Below, piece after piece: positions 28,971 to 40,100 of a stretch of 64,000 nt of DNA. This DNA is from Pseudomonas paracarnis (GTDB taxonomy: Bacteria > Pseudomonadota > Gammaproteobacteria > Pseudomonadales > Pseudomonadaceae). The notes beneath the pieces are model-generated. The model did no database searches and was not told the DNA's origin. It was given only the letters and a program-made list of their open reading frames with translations. The stretch's first letter is position 1, and the number at the start of each line of letters is the position of its first letter. The position numbers and the translations under genes are program-made. The stretch lies in assembly GCF_904063055.1 (NCBI RefSeq), contig NZ_CAJFCN010000002.1, forward strand, positions 496,001-560,000. Reading direction: 5' to 3'.

Positions 28971-29963
28971 ATGCTGCATTCCCACCTCACCACCCTCAAT
29001 GCCGTGTCCCTGGTGCTGCGTACCTTCGAGGCCGAAGGCTTGCCCCATGAAGCATTGCTGGCCGGCAGCGGCATCTGTGCGGCGGATTTGAGCCGCGCCG
29101 ACACGCGTATCGCCACACATCAGGAGATGCAAGTGTGCGCCAATGCCGTGGCCCATCAGCGTGATATCGGCTTGATCGTTGGGCGGCGTATGCATGTTTC
29201 CTCGTACGGCCTACTGGGCTATGCCCTGCTCACCAGTGCCACTTTCGGTGACGCTTTGCGCCTGGCCCTGCGGTATCCGGCGCTGTTGGGAACACTCTTT
29301 GAACTGAGCCTGGACGAAGACGGCGAACGCATCTGGTTCACGGCCGGCGACTACCGCGAAAACCCGGCACTGACTGCCTTCAATGTCGAGCTGTGCCTGG
29401 GATCACTGAAGGTCATTTGCGACGACCTGCTCGGCCATCCCCTGCCGTTGTTGGGCGCTCGGTTCGAGCACGAGGCGCCGGATTATCAGGCCCGCTACGC
29501 CGAGAGCTTCGACTGCCCGCTCCAGTTTCAGGCTATAGCCAACGCGTTCGCCTTTGATAAACGCTGGCTCGCCCAACCTTTGCCCCTGGCCGACGCGGTC
29601 ACCCACCAGGCCATGGTCGAACGTTGTCGCAAACAGAACACCGAATTCACCGGGCGCGAGGCCTGGCTGGGGCGAATCCGCCAGTTGCTGGCTGCACAAT
29701 TGCACGCCGCACCTGGGCTCGATGGCCTGGCCCAGCAGATGAACTGTTCGGCGCGCACCCTGCGCCGGCACCTGCACAACCTGGGTTGCAGCTATCAGGA
29801 ACTGCTCGATGAGCTGCGCTTCGAACGCGCCAAACAGTTGTTGGCTAACGACCTGTGGCCGATCCACCGGATTGCCGAGACGCTGGGGTTCAGCGAAACG
29901 GCGAGCTTCAGGCATGCGTTCGTGCGCTGGAGCGGCGTCACGCCGAGCCAATTTCGAGCATGA
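28971..29963 (+). CDS. AraC-family transcriptional regulator
   Basis: A 330-residue regulator. Residues 1-200 form the arabinose-operon-like effector domain of the OruR/ArgR/PchR-like long AraC group (SSYGLLGYALLTSATFGDALRLALRY). The C-terminal ~100 residues hold the two helix-turn-helix motifs (LDGLAQQMNCSARTLRRHLHNLG and IHRIAETLGFSETASFRHAFVRWSGVTPSQFR). It follows asparaginase by 50 bases on the same strand. It may control that cluster or the polyamine genes downstream; the target is unknown. Confidence 0.9.
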   Translation: MLHSHLTTLNAVSLVLRTFEAEGLPHEALLAGSGICAADLSRADTRIATHQEMQVCANAVAHQRDIGLIVGRRMHVSSYGLLGYALLTSATFGDALRLALRYPALLGTLFELSLDEDGERIWFTAGDYRENPALTAFNVELCLGSLKVICDDLLGHPLPLLGARFEHEAPDYQARYAESFDCPLQFQAIANAFAFDKRWLAQPLPLADAVTHQAMVERCRKQNTEFTGREAWLGRIRQLLAAQLHAAPGLDGLAQQMNCSARTLRRHLHNLGCSYQELLDELRFERAKQLLANDLWPIHRIAETLGFSETASFRHAFVRWSGVTPSQFRA

Positions 29964-30095
29964 CGCGCCAATAAGGGGCGAATTGCGGACACACACTTTG
30001 GCCATATTTATCTCCTTTTGGCCGCTCCTGTCGTTCTCATAAAGCGCGTGCGCCGCAAGACTGCACTCACGAATACAGCCTGCGGAGAACAACAA

Positions 30096-31130
30096 ATGCT
30101 GACGATCTACTCGGACGATCACCACCTGCACCATGGCCGCTGTGAACTGATGGACGGGCAACTGATGCCCTGCTTCGAAATGCCCTCGCGTGCCGATCAC
30201 GTGCTGCAACGGGTCAAGGACCGTGAACTGGGCCCCGTGCAGGCCCCTCAGGACTTCGGCCTGGCGCCGCTGCAACGTATTCACAGCCGTGACTATCTCG
30301 ACTTCTTCAAAGGCGCCTGGCAACGCTGGACCGAGTACGGCCAGGACGGCGACCTGTTGCCCTACACCTGGCCCGCTCGTACGTTGCGCCGTGTGCTTCC
30401 CACCAGCCTGCACGGCCAATTGGGCTATTACAGTTTCGATGGTGGCGCGCCGATCACCGCCGGCACCTGGCAAGCGGCCTACAGCGCGGCGCAAGTGGCC
30501 CTTACCGCGCAGGCCGCCATCGCGCAAGGCGCCCACAGTGCCTTCGCCCTGTGCCGCCCGCCGGGGCATCACGCCGCCAGCGATTTGATGGGAGGTTATT
30601 GCTACCTCAACAACGCGGCCATCGCAGCCCAGGCATTCCTTGGTCAAGGCTGCAAAAAGGTCGCGATCCTCGACGTGGACTACCACCACGGTAACGGCAC
30701 GCAGTCGATTTTTTATGCGCGCAGCGACGTGCTGTTCACCTCGATTCACGGCCATCCGGAGGCAGAATTTCCGTTCTTCCTTGGCTACGCCGATGAGCAT
30801 GGCGAGGGCGCCGGCGTTGGTTTCAACTTCAACTATCCGTTGCCGGCCGGGTCCGGCTGGCAGGCCTGGAGCGCGGCGCTGGAACAGGCCTGCGCCGAGA
30901 TCGAGCGCTACGCCGCCGATATCATCGTGGTGTCCCTGGGCGTGGACACGTTCAAGGACGACCCTATCTCGCAGTTCAAGCTCGACAGCCCGGACTACCT
31001 GGCCATGGGCGCGCGCATTGCCCGTCTGGGCAAGCCCACGCTGTTCGTGATGGAAGGCGGCTACGCGGTGGAGGAAATCGGCATCAACGCCGTCAACGTG
31101 CTGGAAGGTTTCGAGGAAGCAGCCCAATGA
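30096..31130 (+). CDS. aphA: Acetylpolyamine amidohydrolase (histone deacetylase family)
   Basis: A 344-residue zinc deacetylase. Catalytic histidines are in RPPGHHA (about 151-157), zinc ligands in DVDYHHGNGTQ (Asp and His, about 191-201) and GVDTFKDDP (Asp), with EGGY near the C-terminus carrying the conserved Gly-Gly-Tyr. It removes acetyl groups from acetylputrescine or acetylcadaverine. The start is ATG 30096; the longer upstream frame has no family match. Its end overlaps the next start (ATGA), coupling it to a polyamine-binding protein. In P. aeruginosa I recall a homologue, aphA, beside a similar gene. Confidence 0.88.
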   Translation: MLTIYSDDHHLHHGRCELMDGQLMPCFEMPSRADHVLQRVKDRELGPVQAPQDFGLAPLQRIHSRDYLDFFKGAWQRWTEYGQDGDLLPYTWPARTLRRVLPTSLHGQLGYYSFDGGAPITAGTWQAAYSAAQVALTAQAAIAQGAHSAFALCRPPGHHAASDLMGGYCYLNNAAIAAQAFLGQGCKKVAILDVDYHHGNGTQSIFYARSDVLFTSIHGHPEAEFPFFLGYADEHGEGAGVGFNFNYPLPAGSGWQAWSAALEQACAEIERYAADIIVVSLGVDTFKDDPISQFKLDSPDYLAMGARIARLGKPTLFVMEGGYAVEEIGINAVNVLEGFEEAAQ

Positions 31131-32218
31131 ACATACTCAAGTCGCTCGCCCTGTGCGCCGTGGTTGTCAGCGGCGCAGCCCAGGCCGAAGAAAAAACCCT
31201 GAAGGTCTACAACTGGTTCGACTACATCACGCCCAAGGCGCTGGAAGACTTCAAGGCCCAGCACCCGTCGATCAAGCTGGTGTACGACATCTTCGACACC
31301 AACGAAGCCCTGGAAGCCAAACTGCTCACCGGCAACTCCGGCTATGACGTGGTGGTACCCTCCAACGTGTTCCTGGCCAAACAGATCGAAGCCGGCGTGT
31401 TCCAGCCCCTGGACCGCAGCCAACTGCCCAACTGGAACCACCTCGATCCCAAGCTGATGAAGCTGATCGAGGCCAACGACCCCGGCAATCAATACGCCGT
31501 GCCCTACATGTACGGCACCATCCTGATCGGCTTCAACCCAGCCAAGGTCAAGGCGGCCCTGGGCGACAACGCCCCCGTGGACAGCTGGGACCTGATCTTC
31601 AAGGAAGAGAACATCAGCAAGCTCAAGCAATGCGGCGTCGCGCTGCTGGACTCGCCCTCGGAGATCCTGCCCCTGGCGTTGCAGCACCTGGGCCTGGACC
31701 CCAACAGCAGCAACCCCAAGGACTACGACAAGGCCGAAGCGCTGTTGATGAAGATCCGCCCGTACATCACCTACTTTCACTCTTCCAAATACATGGCGGA
31801 CATCGCCAATGGCGATATCTGCGTGGCGGTGGGCTACTCCGGCAGTTTTTCCCAGGCCGCCAACCGCGCCAAGGAAGCCAAGAATGGCGTGACCGTGGAT
31901 ATGCGCTTGCCCAAGGAAGGCGCGCCGATCTGGTTCGACATGCTCGCCATTCCCAAGGGCGCTAAAAATCCGGGCGACGCCTACACCTTCATCAACTATT
32001 TGTTGCAACCCGACGTCATCGCACCGGTCAGCGATTTTGTCGGTTATCCCAACCCGAACAAGGACGCTACCGAGCGGGTCGACCCGGCCATACGCAACAA
32101 CCCCAACCTGTACCCGACCGACACGGCCATGACCACGCTCTACACCCTCAAACCCCTGGACAGCAAAGCCGAACGCGCCAGGACAAGGGCCTGGACCAAG
32201 ATTAAGTCCGGGAGGTGA
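31127..32218 (+). CDS. Periplasmic putrescine/spermidine-binding protein
   Basis: A 363-residue ABC binding protein with a signal peptide (about 1-20, ending GAAQA). The mature N-terminus KTLKVYNWFDYITPKALEDF and segments GYDVVVPSNVFLAKQ, AVPYMYGTILIGFN and WDLIFKEEN match the PotF/SpuD group. It binds polyamines in the periplasm. Its start overlaps the stop of the deacetylase, but no permease or ATPase gene follows, so it must share components encoded elsewhere. Confidence 0.92.
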   Translation: MNILKSLALCAVVVSGAAQAEEKTLKVYNWFDYITPKALEDFKAQHPSIKLVYDIFDTNEALEAKLLTGNSGYDVVVPSNVFLAKQIEAGVFQPLDRSQLPNWNHLDPKLMKLIEANDPGNQYAVPYMYGTILIGFNPAKVKAALGDNAPVDSWDLIFKEENISKLKQCGVALLDSPSEILPLALQHLGLDPNSSNPKDYDKAEALLMKIRPYITYFHSSKYMADIANGDICVAVGYSGSFSQAANRAKEAKNGVTVDMRLPKEGAPIWFDMLAIPKGAKNPGDAYTFINYLLQPDVIAPVSDFVGYPNPNKDATERVDPAIRNNPNLYPTDTAMTTLYTLKPLDSKAERARTRAWTKIKSGR

Positions 32219-32357
32219 AGCGCTGTACTGGCGTACGTGCATTTAACAGCAGGCCTATGTAAGCACCGCCTACCTGTCTGGCCGAGCCCTAGCATGGAAA
32301 TTCCGAACCTATACCTCGGGCTATCTCCATCAACCGGTCAGACAGGGAAGCCACTCT

Positions 32358-35300
32358 ATGACCTCACCCGCTGCAAATAACCACACGAACGCCAAACGGC
32401 TGGATGAGCGCTCAGCGCTGTTCACCCAACTCTATGTCGGCCCTTCATTCAGGGAGACCGCATCGGCTCTGTTGCGCCAGTCACTTCGGGAACAGTACCC
32501 GACGCTGGATATCAACCCGGACATCGCCATGGTCGGCACGCCGACCTGGCGACTGATTGACGACGAGATTGTCGCGGGGCCCACGGAATATCAGGCACTC
32601 AGCGACATCCTCGCTCAACAGGCAGTTCTGTCAGTGCCGACCCTGTACATCGAGGGCGAACACTTTCTCACCCAGCAACCGATCGTCGAGCCGACGGTTC
32701 ACTTGCCCGTGCGTATCTGTGAAATCGCCAAAACCCTCAACCTGCTGGCTCCTGTCATGCTGCGGGCCTTCCAGCAACAGTTGGTCGCCTACTGGAATCA
32801 AACCAACGGCAGCGGCCCCCATTGGCACGAGTTGTCGAGCATGTTGCGGGCAGTCTGGAATGTCGAGACCGCAGACGACTGGAGCGCCACCGAGTGCGCC
32901 ATGGCGCGCACCCTGTTCACCCACCCCGATAAAGCCGACAGGAAGGGCAAAGACCCTTACAACCTCAAGGCCTGCCTGATCGATATCGACCGCGTCGACG
33001 CTGACCACGTGACGCACCAGAATGAAGTGGTGATCGCGGTACTGCTCGGCGAACATGAAGGGCAGCGTTCGATCCTCATGTATTCACTGCTCAAGGGCTA
33101 TGAAAAATTTTCTTCGCTGGAGCACCTGGGCAATTCATTGTCGTTGCACCTGCCAGCCTCTGCTTCGAACCAGGAAATTCATTGGCGGCTGTTCGAGCCT
33201 GATGGCGACTTTTTTGATCATCAGGCCTGCGCAATGGTGTCCGTGCTGGTCGAGGCCGTGGGTGCAATCGACTTCTCGGACCTGCGCCAGACCCATAACG
33301 CCGATGTCGTCCTCGGCACGCCGCCAGCCATCGCCCCGCTTGCCCCTGAAAAGGGCCCAGGGCTTGCCTGGTATCAGAACCAGTTGCCCGACTGGCTGAC
33401 GAAGGCGTCCGTCGCCGACCAGAACTTCTTTGCCCGGCACTTGAAGGACCTCGCCGCCCTGCACAACCAGAACGCCGGCCGCTCTTACCTCGACGACGTT
33501 CCCTCCATCGAGGCTTACGCGTTGAAGGTGATCAAGGCGCAAATGATCAAGGATCATCCTGCCAGCGCCAACGTTCCCTTGGATAAAATCCGCCTGACGG
33601 TGAAAAGCCCGGTCATCTGGGGCACCTTCGTGGTGCCGGGTCAGTTCGAAACCACCTCTTTGAGCGTGGTAGAACTGGCCTTGCAAAACCTGATTGCGCT
33701 GCCGACCGGCAATCGATCTGTCGAGATCGATAAGGGGTTCAGCCTGCCTGGATGGATGACCTCAGGCTATTTTGTAGACTTGGTCACCGATGCCGATATC
33801 GGCAGTGCCTATCCCGCGTTGATCAAACAAAAACTGCTGGACGACCCGCAGGAGTCATTACGCCGTAAAACCCTCTATAGCCAGCACCTGCGTATCCAAC
33901 TGCCTATGCAGGCCTTGCAAGCCAAGATTCGCCAGCAAGAAGGCATTGACGAGCGAGGCTACCGCTATGTGGCGGCGGTGTTACAAGACGAGGCCACTGA
34001 CCGCCAGGTTGACGGGCAAACCATTGTGCTCAGGCCATTGGCGTTTCGGCCCCTGCGGCGCGCGGAAGCGACATTGGACACCGTTGCCAACATGTACGTG
34101 ATCGGCCCCGAGGACCTGACGGCCGGCCCATGCCTGTTGTATCGACCGATGTTCACACCGCCCCTGATGCAGTTCCCGACTCCGGCCAATCTGATCTATG
34201 GGATTTCGCAATCGAGCACCCTGCGCGAGTCGGTACTGGCCTGGCTACCGGATGCGGTGCGTAACGACTACGCCAATTACGTATTCCCCGGCGCACTGCC
34301 TACGCCTTGGCAGGTGGCCGATTACCTGATCGAGCCTGACAAACTATGGACCATGAGCGGCCCCATGGCGCTGGGTGAACAAGTGCTTAACGGCGACCGA
34401 TTTTCCACTCTGTTCAAAGCCAACGCCAATGCCTTGATCGAACTGTCGGATCGGCAATCGGTTTCCAATGCCGAAAACCGTTGGGCCACGTTCAAGCAAG
34501 CCGGCTGGCTGATATTCAACGCCGTGCTGCCCTTTCTCGGTCGTACCGTGGGCACGGCGGTGTGGATCTGGCAGGTGGTCGATCAACTGCAGAACTTTAT
34601 CGAGGCCCAGGAGCACGGTGAGCAGCAAGCCGAGTGGTCGGCGCTCAGCGATGTCCTGCTCAACCTTGGCATGGCCATCACCCTGCATGTCGCCAGCCGC
34701 AGCCACCGTCCAGGCTACCCACGTAAGGCCCAGCCAACCCTGCCGCAGCCGACAAGCGCCACGGACGTCACCGTCAAACAACAGCCGTCCCTGACCCAGG
34801 CGTTGGCGTCCAAACATTCACCTCACTTGCACATCAGTGGCGCAATCAAGCGCGCCCCTGGCGAACTTGCCACCCTGCTCGACAGCTTCAAAATCAATAA
34901 GCCCGACGGCCTGGGTCCCGCTGAAAGCGCGGCAGGCCAGCACCAGCACCTATTCCGGCATGCACAGCGCTACTACGCCCCCGTGGGGGAGCGCTGGTTT
35001 GAGGTGAACACCGATGACGATGAAACAGTGGTCATCATCGACCCCAAGCAACCGGAGCGCACAGGCCCGACGTTGATTCACAACGCCCAGGGCCAATGGT
35101 TCATCGACACGCGTCTGCGTCTGCGCGGCGGCGGCCCGAAAAAACAACAGCAAAGGTCCAAATCCGAAGCGGACGTCAAGACAGTGGAAGCCCAGCGGCG
35201 ATTGTCAGAATTTGAGCGAGACAAGAGCGCCACGCAATTGGAGATACAGGCGGCCCGCGCTGAGATGGAGGACCCCCAGGCCAGCACTTCGGCCGATGCC

Positions 35301-36956
35301 CGCCGTGAGATCTACCTGCAAAAGCTCGAGGCCCAGCGAAATAACTACGAAACGGCGCTGCAACAACTCAAGATCTTGAATGTGTTTGCCCCGACTGCGA
35401 ATTATCAAGAGCAAGTCGTGCGCTACGTCGGCGCCCAGTTGGACCTGACGGAAACCGGTATACGCGAAGCTCAAGTCACGTTCACACCGAAGCTTAAAAC
35501 CGTGCTGGACCAGATTGAGCGCCAGGCCAGCCATCCCGAGGAGCGTCATATCGAGGACGCCCAAACCTCGACCGAGATGAGCCAGGACATGATCGCACGC
35601 CTGAACTACACAGAGTCGCGGTTCGCTCAACTTAGAACGATGGGGCGATCCGGCTTCAAGGCTATCTGCCAACACCGCAAAAGCTTGCCGATTTACACGG
35701 CCCGCGACCTCAGGTTCCTGCAAGTGACCCTGGCGCGCAATCTGTGCGTGGACGAAAACAGCATGACCACGGCTCCGGATGCCTGGAACGCCATCGACCG
35801 TATTGTCGACAGCGCCAATCTGTCGATTCAGACCTTGCGTGAAACCCTGTTCGAACGCAGCGAGTCGCGTCTGGACGAACGCATCGAAACCGTGGGCAGC
35901 CTGGTCGAACAGTTCAATGTCCTTGATGAACGCCTGCAGGACTTTCCAGCGGAATTTACCAACGTTGCACTGACCACCCCCCTTACGCGCCTGCGTGAAA
36001 AAATCCGCAGCTTCTACAACGAAACCGTTGGCCACCTGGAGCTGCTGCACAGTGACCGGGACGCCATCAGAAACCGGCCAACTCCGCCGCCGACCCCGCC
36101 TAAAGCCAGGAAAAAAGTCATTTATACGCGTTACAACGGTGTGCTGGTCGGTGACCCACGCCTGTCAGCAACAGGCGAGGAAACCGGTCTGGTAGATATC
36201 AGATCTCCACTGACTCAGGACATCATGGCGACCTTCCACGAAAAGCCCGCAGGCGTCTGGGTACAGCGCGTAACGCCCGCCGAAACACAACCCAGTGTTG
36301 TCGTGGACGTTGCCACCCGCATCAAACAGGCACAGGACCTGTTGGATGCACTGGAGACTTTCAAGCAGCGGACCGCCGAACAAGCGGCCAAGCCGGAGCG
36401 CACGGCCATCGGCATAGAAACGTTGTTTCACCAGCACGCATTGGCGCTGGAACAGGCGTCTTCGAATATTAAAGAGGCCCTCACCCAAGGCAACGCAACC
36501 GAGAGCCACAAGGACTCGGCTGCGCTTGTGGACAGAAAGCTCAACGAGGCGGCCCAAGCCCTCTACAAGGAGGCTTCACGCTACAAGTCGTTGTTGTTCA
36601 AAAAGCATCCACCCACCGTGCATGCTCTGGAATGGCTGCTGAAAAACCAAGAGGTCGTCATCAAGAAAACCGTCACGCGGCGACGGCTCAAAGGCCCGGA
36701 GAAGGACTATCTGGACGAGTACACCATCCACAACCGCGAAGACCATAGCGTGCTGTGGTATGCCCACTTTCATTACTCAACCGACTGGGTGCCCGCCAAG
36801 GCATTCCTGCGCGCGCGCCTGAAAACCCCGCAGGAGCACGCCCGTGGCGCGGAGTCCGACACCCTCAACGGCCTTGGCGAGAAGCAGAAAACCGCGGTGT
36901 ATCTCAGTGACATCAATCTAGACCAGGCCCGGCGGTTGTTTTTCACGGTGAAATGA
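32358..36956 (+). CDS. Giant protein with dermonecrotic-toxin-like (DUF6543) region, copy 1
   Basis: A 1532-residue single frame with no signal peptide. Residues ~400-690 (WGTFVVPG, YRYVAAVL, GPCLLYRP, LRESVLAWLP and similar) resemble the dermonecrotic-toxin/DUF6543 domain of large Pseudomonas proteins; this is recall, not a search. A hydrophobic segment follows (about 715-740, AVLPFLGRTVGTAVWIWQVV). Near 872 is a YYAPVGERWFEV block ending in an Arg-rich RLRLRGGG. A long, coiled-coil-like helical region spans about 930-1230, and a C-terminal module (about 1250-1532) includes TFHEKPAGVWV and LWYAHFHY. It is followed by a paralogue in tandem. Substrate, secretion route and target are unknown. 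Confidence 0.8.
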   Translation: MTSPAANNHTNAKRLDERSALFTQLYVGPSFRETASALLRQSLREQYPTLDINPDIAMVGTPTWRLIDDEIVAGPTEYQALSDILAQQAVLSVPTLYIEGEHFLTQQPIVEPTVHLPVRICEIAKTLNLLAPVMLRAFQQQLVAYWNQTNGSGPHWHELSSMLRAVWNVETADDWSATECAMARTLFTHPDKADRKGKDPYNLKACLIDIDRVDADHVTHQNEVVIAVLLGEHEGQRSILMYSLLKGYEKFSSLEHLGNSLSLHLPASASNQEIHWRLFEPDGDFFDHQACAMVSVLVEAVGAIDFSDLRQTHNADVVLGTPPAIAPLAPEKGPGLAWYQNQLPDWLTKASVADQNFFARHLKDLAALHNQNAGRSYLDDVPSIEAYALKVIKAQMIKDHPASANVPLDKIRLTVKSPVIWGTFVVPGQFETTSLSVVELALQNLIALPTGNRSVEIDKGFSLPGWMTSGYFVDLVTDADIGSAYPALIKQKLLDDPQESLRRKTLYSQHLRIQLPMQALQAKIRQQEGIDERGYRYVAAVLQDEATDRQVDGQTIVLRPLAFRPLRRAEATLDTVANMYVIGPEDLTAGPCLLYRPMFTPPLMQFPTPANLIYGISQSSTLRESVLAWLPDAVRNDYANYVFPGALPTPWQVADYLIEPDKLWTMSGPMALGEQVLNGDRFSTLFKANANALIELSDRQSVSNAENRWATFKQAGWLIFNAVLPFLGRTVGTAVWIWQVVDQLQNFIEAQEHGEQQAEWSALSDVLLNLGMAITLHVASRSHRPGYPRKAQPTLPQPTSATDVTVKQQPSLTQALASKHSPHLHISGAIKRAPGELATLLDSFKINKPDGLGPAESAAGQHQHLFRHAQRYYAPVGERWFEVNTDDDETVVIIDPKQPERTGPTLIHNAQGQWFIDTRLRLRGGGPKKQQQRSKSEADVKTVEAQRRLSEFERDKSATQLEIQAARAEMEDPQASTSADARREIYLQKLEAQRNNYETALQQLKILNVFAPTANYQEQVVRYVGAQLDLTETGIREAQVTFTPKLKTVLDQIERQASHPEERHIEDAQTSTEMSQDMIARLNYTESRFAQLRTMGRSGFKAICQHRKSLPIYTARDLRFLQVTLARNLCVDENSMTTAPDAWNAIDRIVDSANLSIQTLRETLFERSESRLDERIETVGSLVEQFNVLDERLQDFPAEFTNVALTTPLTRLREKIRSFYNETVGHLELLHSDRDAIRNRPTPPPTPPKARKKVIYTRYNGVLVGDPRLSATGEETGLVDIRSPLTQDIMATFHEKPAGVWVQRVTPAETQPSVVVDVATRIKQAQDLLDALETFKQRTAEQAAKPERTAIGIETLFHQHALALEQASSNIKEALTQGNATESHKDSAALVDRKLNEAAQALYKEASRYKSLLFKKHPPTVHALEWLLKNQEVVIKKTVTRRRLKGPEKDYLDEYTIHNREDHSVLWYAHFHYSTDWVPAKAFLRARLKTPQEHARGAESDTLNGLGEKQKTAVYLSDINLDQARRLFFTVK

Positions 36957-37105
36957 CTCCCCCTGAGGCGGGGGCGTTCGCGCCCTCGACTCATGACCGC
37001 AGCCAGCCGCAGCGCGACGTATCTACCACCCCTGCGGTAACGTCGCTCGCTACCTTGCGCGTTCCTTAAAGCCCGTACGGGCCATTGAATGCAAAGGAGC
37101 TGCGC
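36957..37105 (+). other. Spacer between the two giant paralogues
   Basis: Holds a CCCCC-TGAGGC-GGGGG hairpin (36959-36974) without a T-run, directly after the first stop codon, and a palindrome GCCCGTACGGGC (37071-37082). The two genes may be cotranscribed or may have separate promoters. AAGGAG lies six bases before the second start. Confidence 0.5.
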
Positions 37106-40100
37106 ATGCCCAATGACACTGTCAACAATCACCGTCCACCTACTACCTATGAACTGCTGACCCAGTTAACCAGTGGCCCCACTATCCGCGAAGTGGCCGC
37201 AACGGCATTGCGCTCAGCTATCAAGGCGCTATATCCCACGCTGGATATCGAACCCGACCTGGCCATGGTCGTCAGCCCTCAATGGGTGGTGGTCGGCAAC
37301 GACGTCGTGCGTGCGCCGGCCACTGTCGAATCGCTCACCTCAGTGCTGGCCCGCCAGGCACTGTCCAGCGAGAGAGTGACCTATATCGACGGCCAACATT
37401 TCCTCACCTTGCAGCCGTACGCTCTGATTCCTGTGCATCTGGCAGTGAAAATCGATGCCATCGCACGCCTGATCAACGAGCTATCCGACCTGCTGTTCAC
37501 TGCATTCCAGGAACAGCAACTGGACTTCTGGAACGCGTCCAATGGCACCACCGGTCCGCGCTGGCAATCCTTATCCAGCACACTGAGGAAGGTGTGGAAC
37601 ATCACCGAAGAGCAAGGCCTGAGTGAGCACGAAAGCGCGATGGCACGTGCATTTTTCCAGGAACCCGACCTGGCCAGACGCTCGCTGAAAGACCCTTACA
37701 AGACCCACGCGTACCTGGTCGACGTGGACATTCTTGAAGCCGGCCGGTCCACCCATGCCAGCTTCCTGGATATCACCGTATTGGTGGGCGAGCACGCCAA
37801 TCGCCCGATGATCCTGACGCACTCGTTGGTGAGCGGGTATGAAACGTTCGAGTCACTGGCACAATTGGGTGCCGCGCTGCCTGCGCGAATGAGTGCGCCC
37901 GCCAGCGACGCCACCTTGCAATGGCGCTTGTATGAACCCGACGGCAACTTCTTCGATACGCTGGCCTGCAATCTGATCTCGTTGCAAATCTACGCCATAG
38001 GCAGTTATGGCGAATCCGGCCTGAGTAACCTGGCCGAAGCAAAGGTGCCCGCGACCACGGTTGCCCGCATCGTGCCCAGTATCGAAGAAATGAGCGATCA
38101 CCAGCTGTCGAATATCCGCGATATTCACCGACAACTTCCAGACTGGCTGGCTTCGGCAACGGACTCCGATATCGCCGCCTACGGCCGCTATATGATCAAC
38201 CTGGCCCAACTGCACAGCCATTATCACGGCGAAACGTTTCAGGACGGCATTCCAGCCATTCGTGACTACGCCCGGACACAGCTGCAAAACCTTATCCGCT
38301 CCCCCCAAGCGGGGGCGCGCCTGAACCTGGATAACATCGAAATCGTTATCGAGAGCCCAGTGCTGTGGGGCACGTTTATCGTCCCCGGAGCCGTGGACAC
38401 CACACGACGCAGCCTGATCGACCTGGCCTTGGAAAACCTCACCGGCCTGCCCACCGGCAACGTGACAGTGCACTACAACGGCAGGGGCGGTGACGTGCCC
38501 GCATGGCTGACCTACAGCTACCTGAAAGACGTGATCGAGGACATCGACATCGGTCAGCGCTACCCCGCGCTGGTCAAACAGCAACTGCTCGATGACCCCA
38601 CCCAGTCGAGTCACCGCCAACAGCTCTACATCCGCCACCTGCAGATTCAACTGCCGTTGCTGGCCCTGCAGATGAAAATCCGCAGCCAGGGCGGCTTCGA
38701 TGAGCTGGGTTATCGCTACGTCGCCGCCGTCATGCATCCCGATGAACATGCGCGCCGTGTCGACGGGCACCCCATTGTCATCCGCCGCCTGGCCTTCGTG
38801 CCCAGTCTGCGCCCCGGGCCTGAGCAAGACGTGGTCACCAATATGTTCGTGATTGGCCCGAAGCATTCCGGCAACGGTCCCTGCGTACTCTATCGGCCAT
38901 TGCTGGAGCCGGCCCTGATGCAATTTGCGTCGCGGCAAAACCTGCTCTATGCCATCAAACATGAGCGCTCCTTGCGCGAGTCGGTGTTGGCCTGGCTACC
39001 TGAACCGCAAAGATTCAACTACGCCCAATACGTTTTCCCCGACACCCTTCCTTCGCCCTGGACCGTGGTGCGCGCACTGGTCGAACCGCTCACCGTGCTG
39101 TACATGAGTGGCCCGGTGACGTTGAGCGATGAAGAAATGGGCAATGACATTTTTGCCACGCTGTTCAAGGCCAACGCCAATGCCATGGTCGAGTTGGCGA
39201 CACGCCAGTCGGTGTCCAACGTACAGAAACGCTGGGCGACCTTTCGACAGGCCGGCTGGCAAATTTTCAACGCCGCCCTGCCCTTCCTGGGCCGCACCCT
39301 TGGCATCGCCGCTTGGGTCTGGCAAATCATGGACGACCTGCAGGCCGCTGAGGAGGCCGTGAACAAGAGTGACCAGCCCGCCTCCTGGACAGCGTTGGTG
39401 GATGTCTTCCTCAACCTCGGCATGGCCCTAACGCTGCACATCGCCCTGCGCCACCCTCGAGCGTCCAAGCGATCCGCTTCCCCCAGGGTCGGCACTGAAC
39501 CCACGAAAACGACGATTGAAACGGTAGGCAGGCCGTCCGTTACCGAGAAGACATTTACTTCAGTCCAACAGGCCACTATTTCCGACAGCCAACTTTCAGC
39601 CAAGCATCAAGGCCCCATGCACACTCGCGGAGCCCTCAGTCACAGCCGCCTCGGACTGGCCAAGACGCTCGACAGCTTCAAGGTCGCCAAGCCCGAAAAA
39701 CTCGGTGAACAAAATAAAAACCCCGGTCACCATCTCAATCTCTATCCGCTTGCAGATAAGTGGTACGCACCGGTCAGCGAGCGTTGGTTCGAGGTCACGG
39801 TGGATGACAACGACAGCGTCGTCATCATCGACCCGAAGGAACCTTCGCGTACCGGCCCACCGCTGATCGGCAACCTCGCGGGGCAATGGTTTGTCGATGT
39901 CCGTTTGCGGCTACGCGGCGGCGGTCTTCGAAACCGGCGGCGTGCGGTCAAGATCGATCAGCCGGCGCGCATTGCGGCACTTATGACTCAACTCAACGCC
40001 TTCGACGCGGTCGCCGCCCGCCAACAGCTGGACGTGCTTGAGGCAAAGCCTGCGCTGGACGCTGCCCCTGGCCCGTCCACGGACCTGCGACGTACAACGT

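Noticed and set aside
36959..36974. Hairpin after the first giant gene as a terminator
   Set aside because: The stem is only five pairs and no T-run follows, so termination is doubtful.
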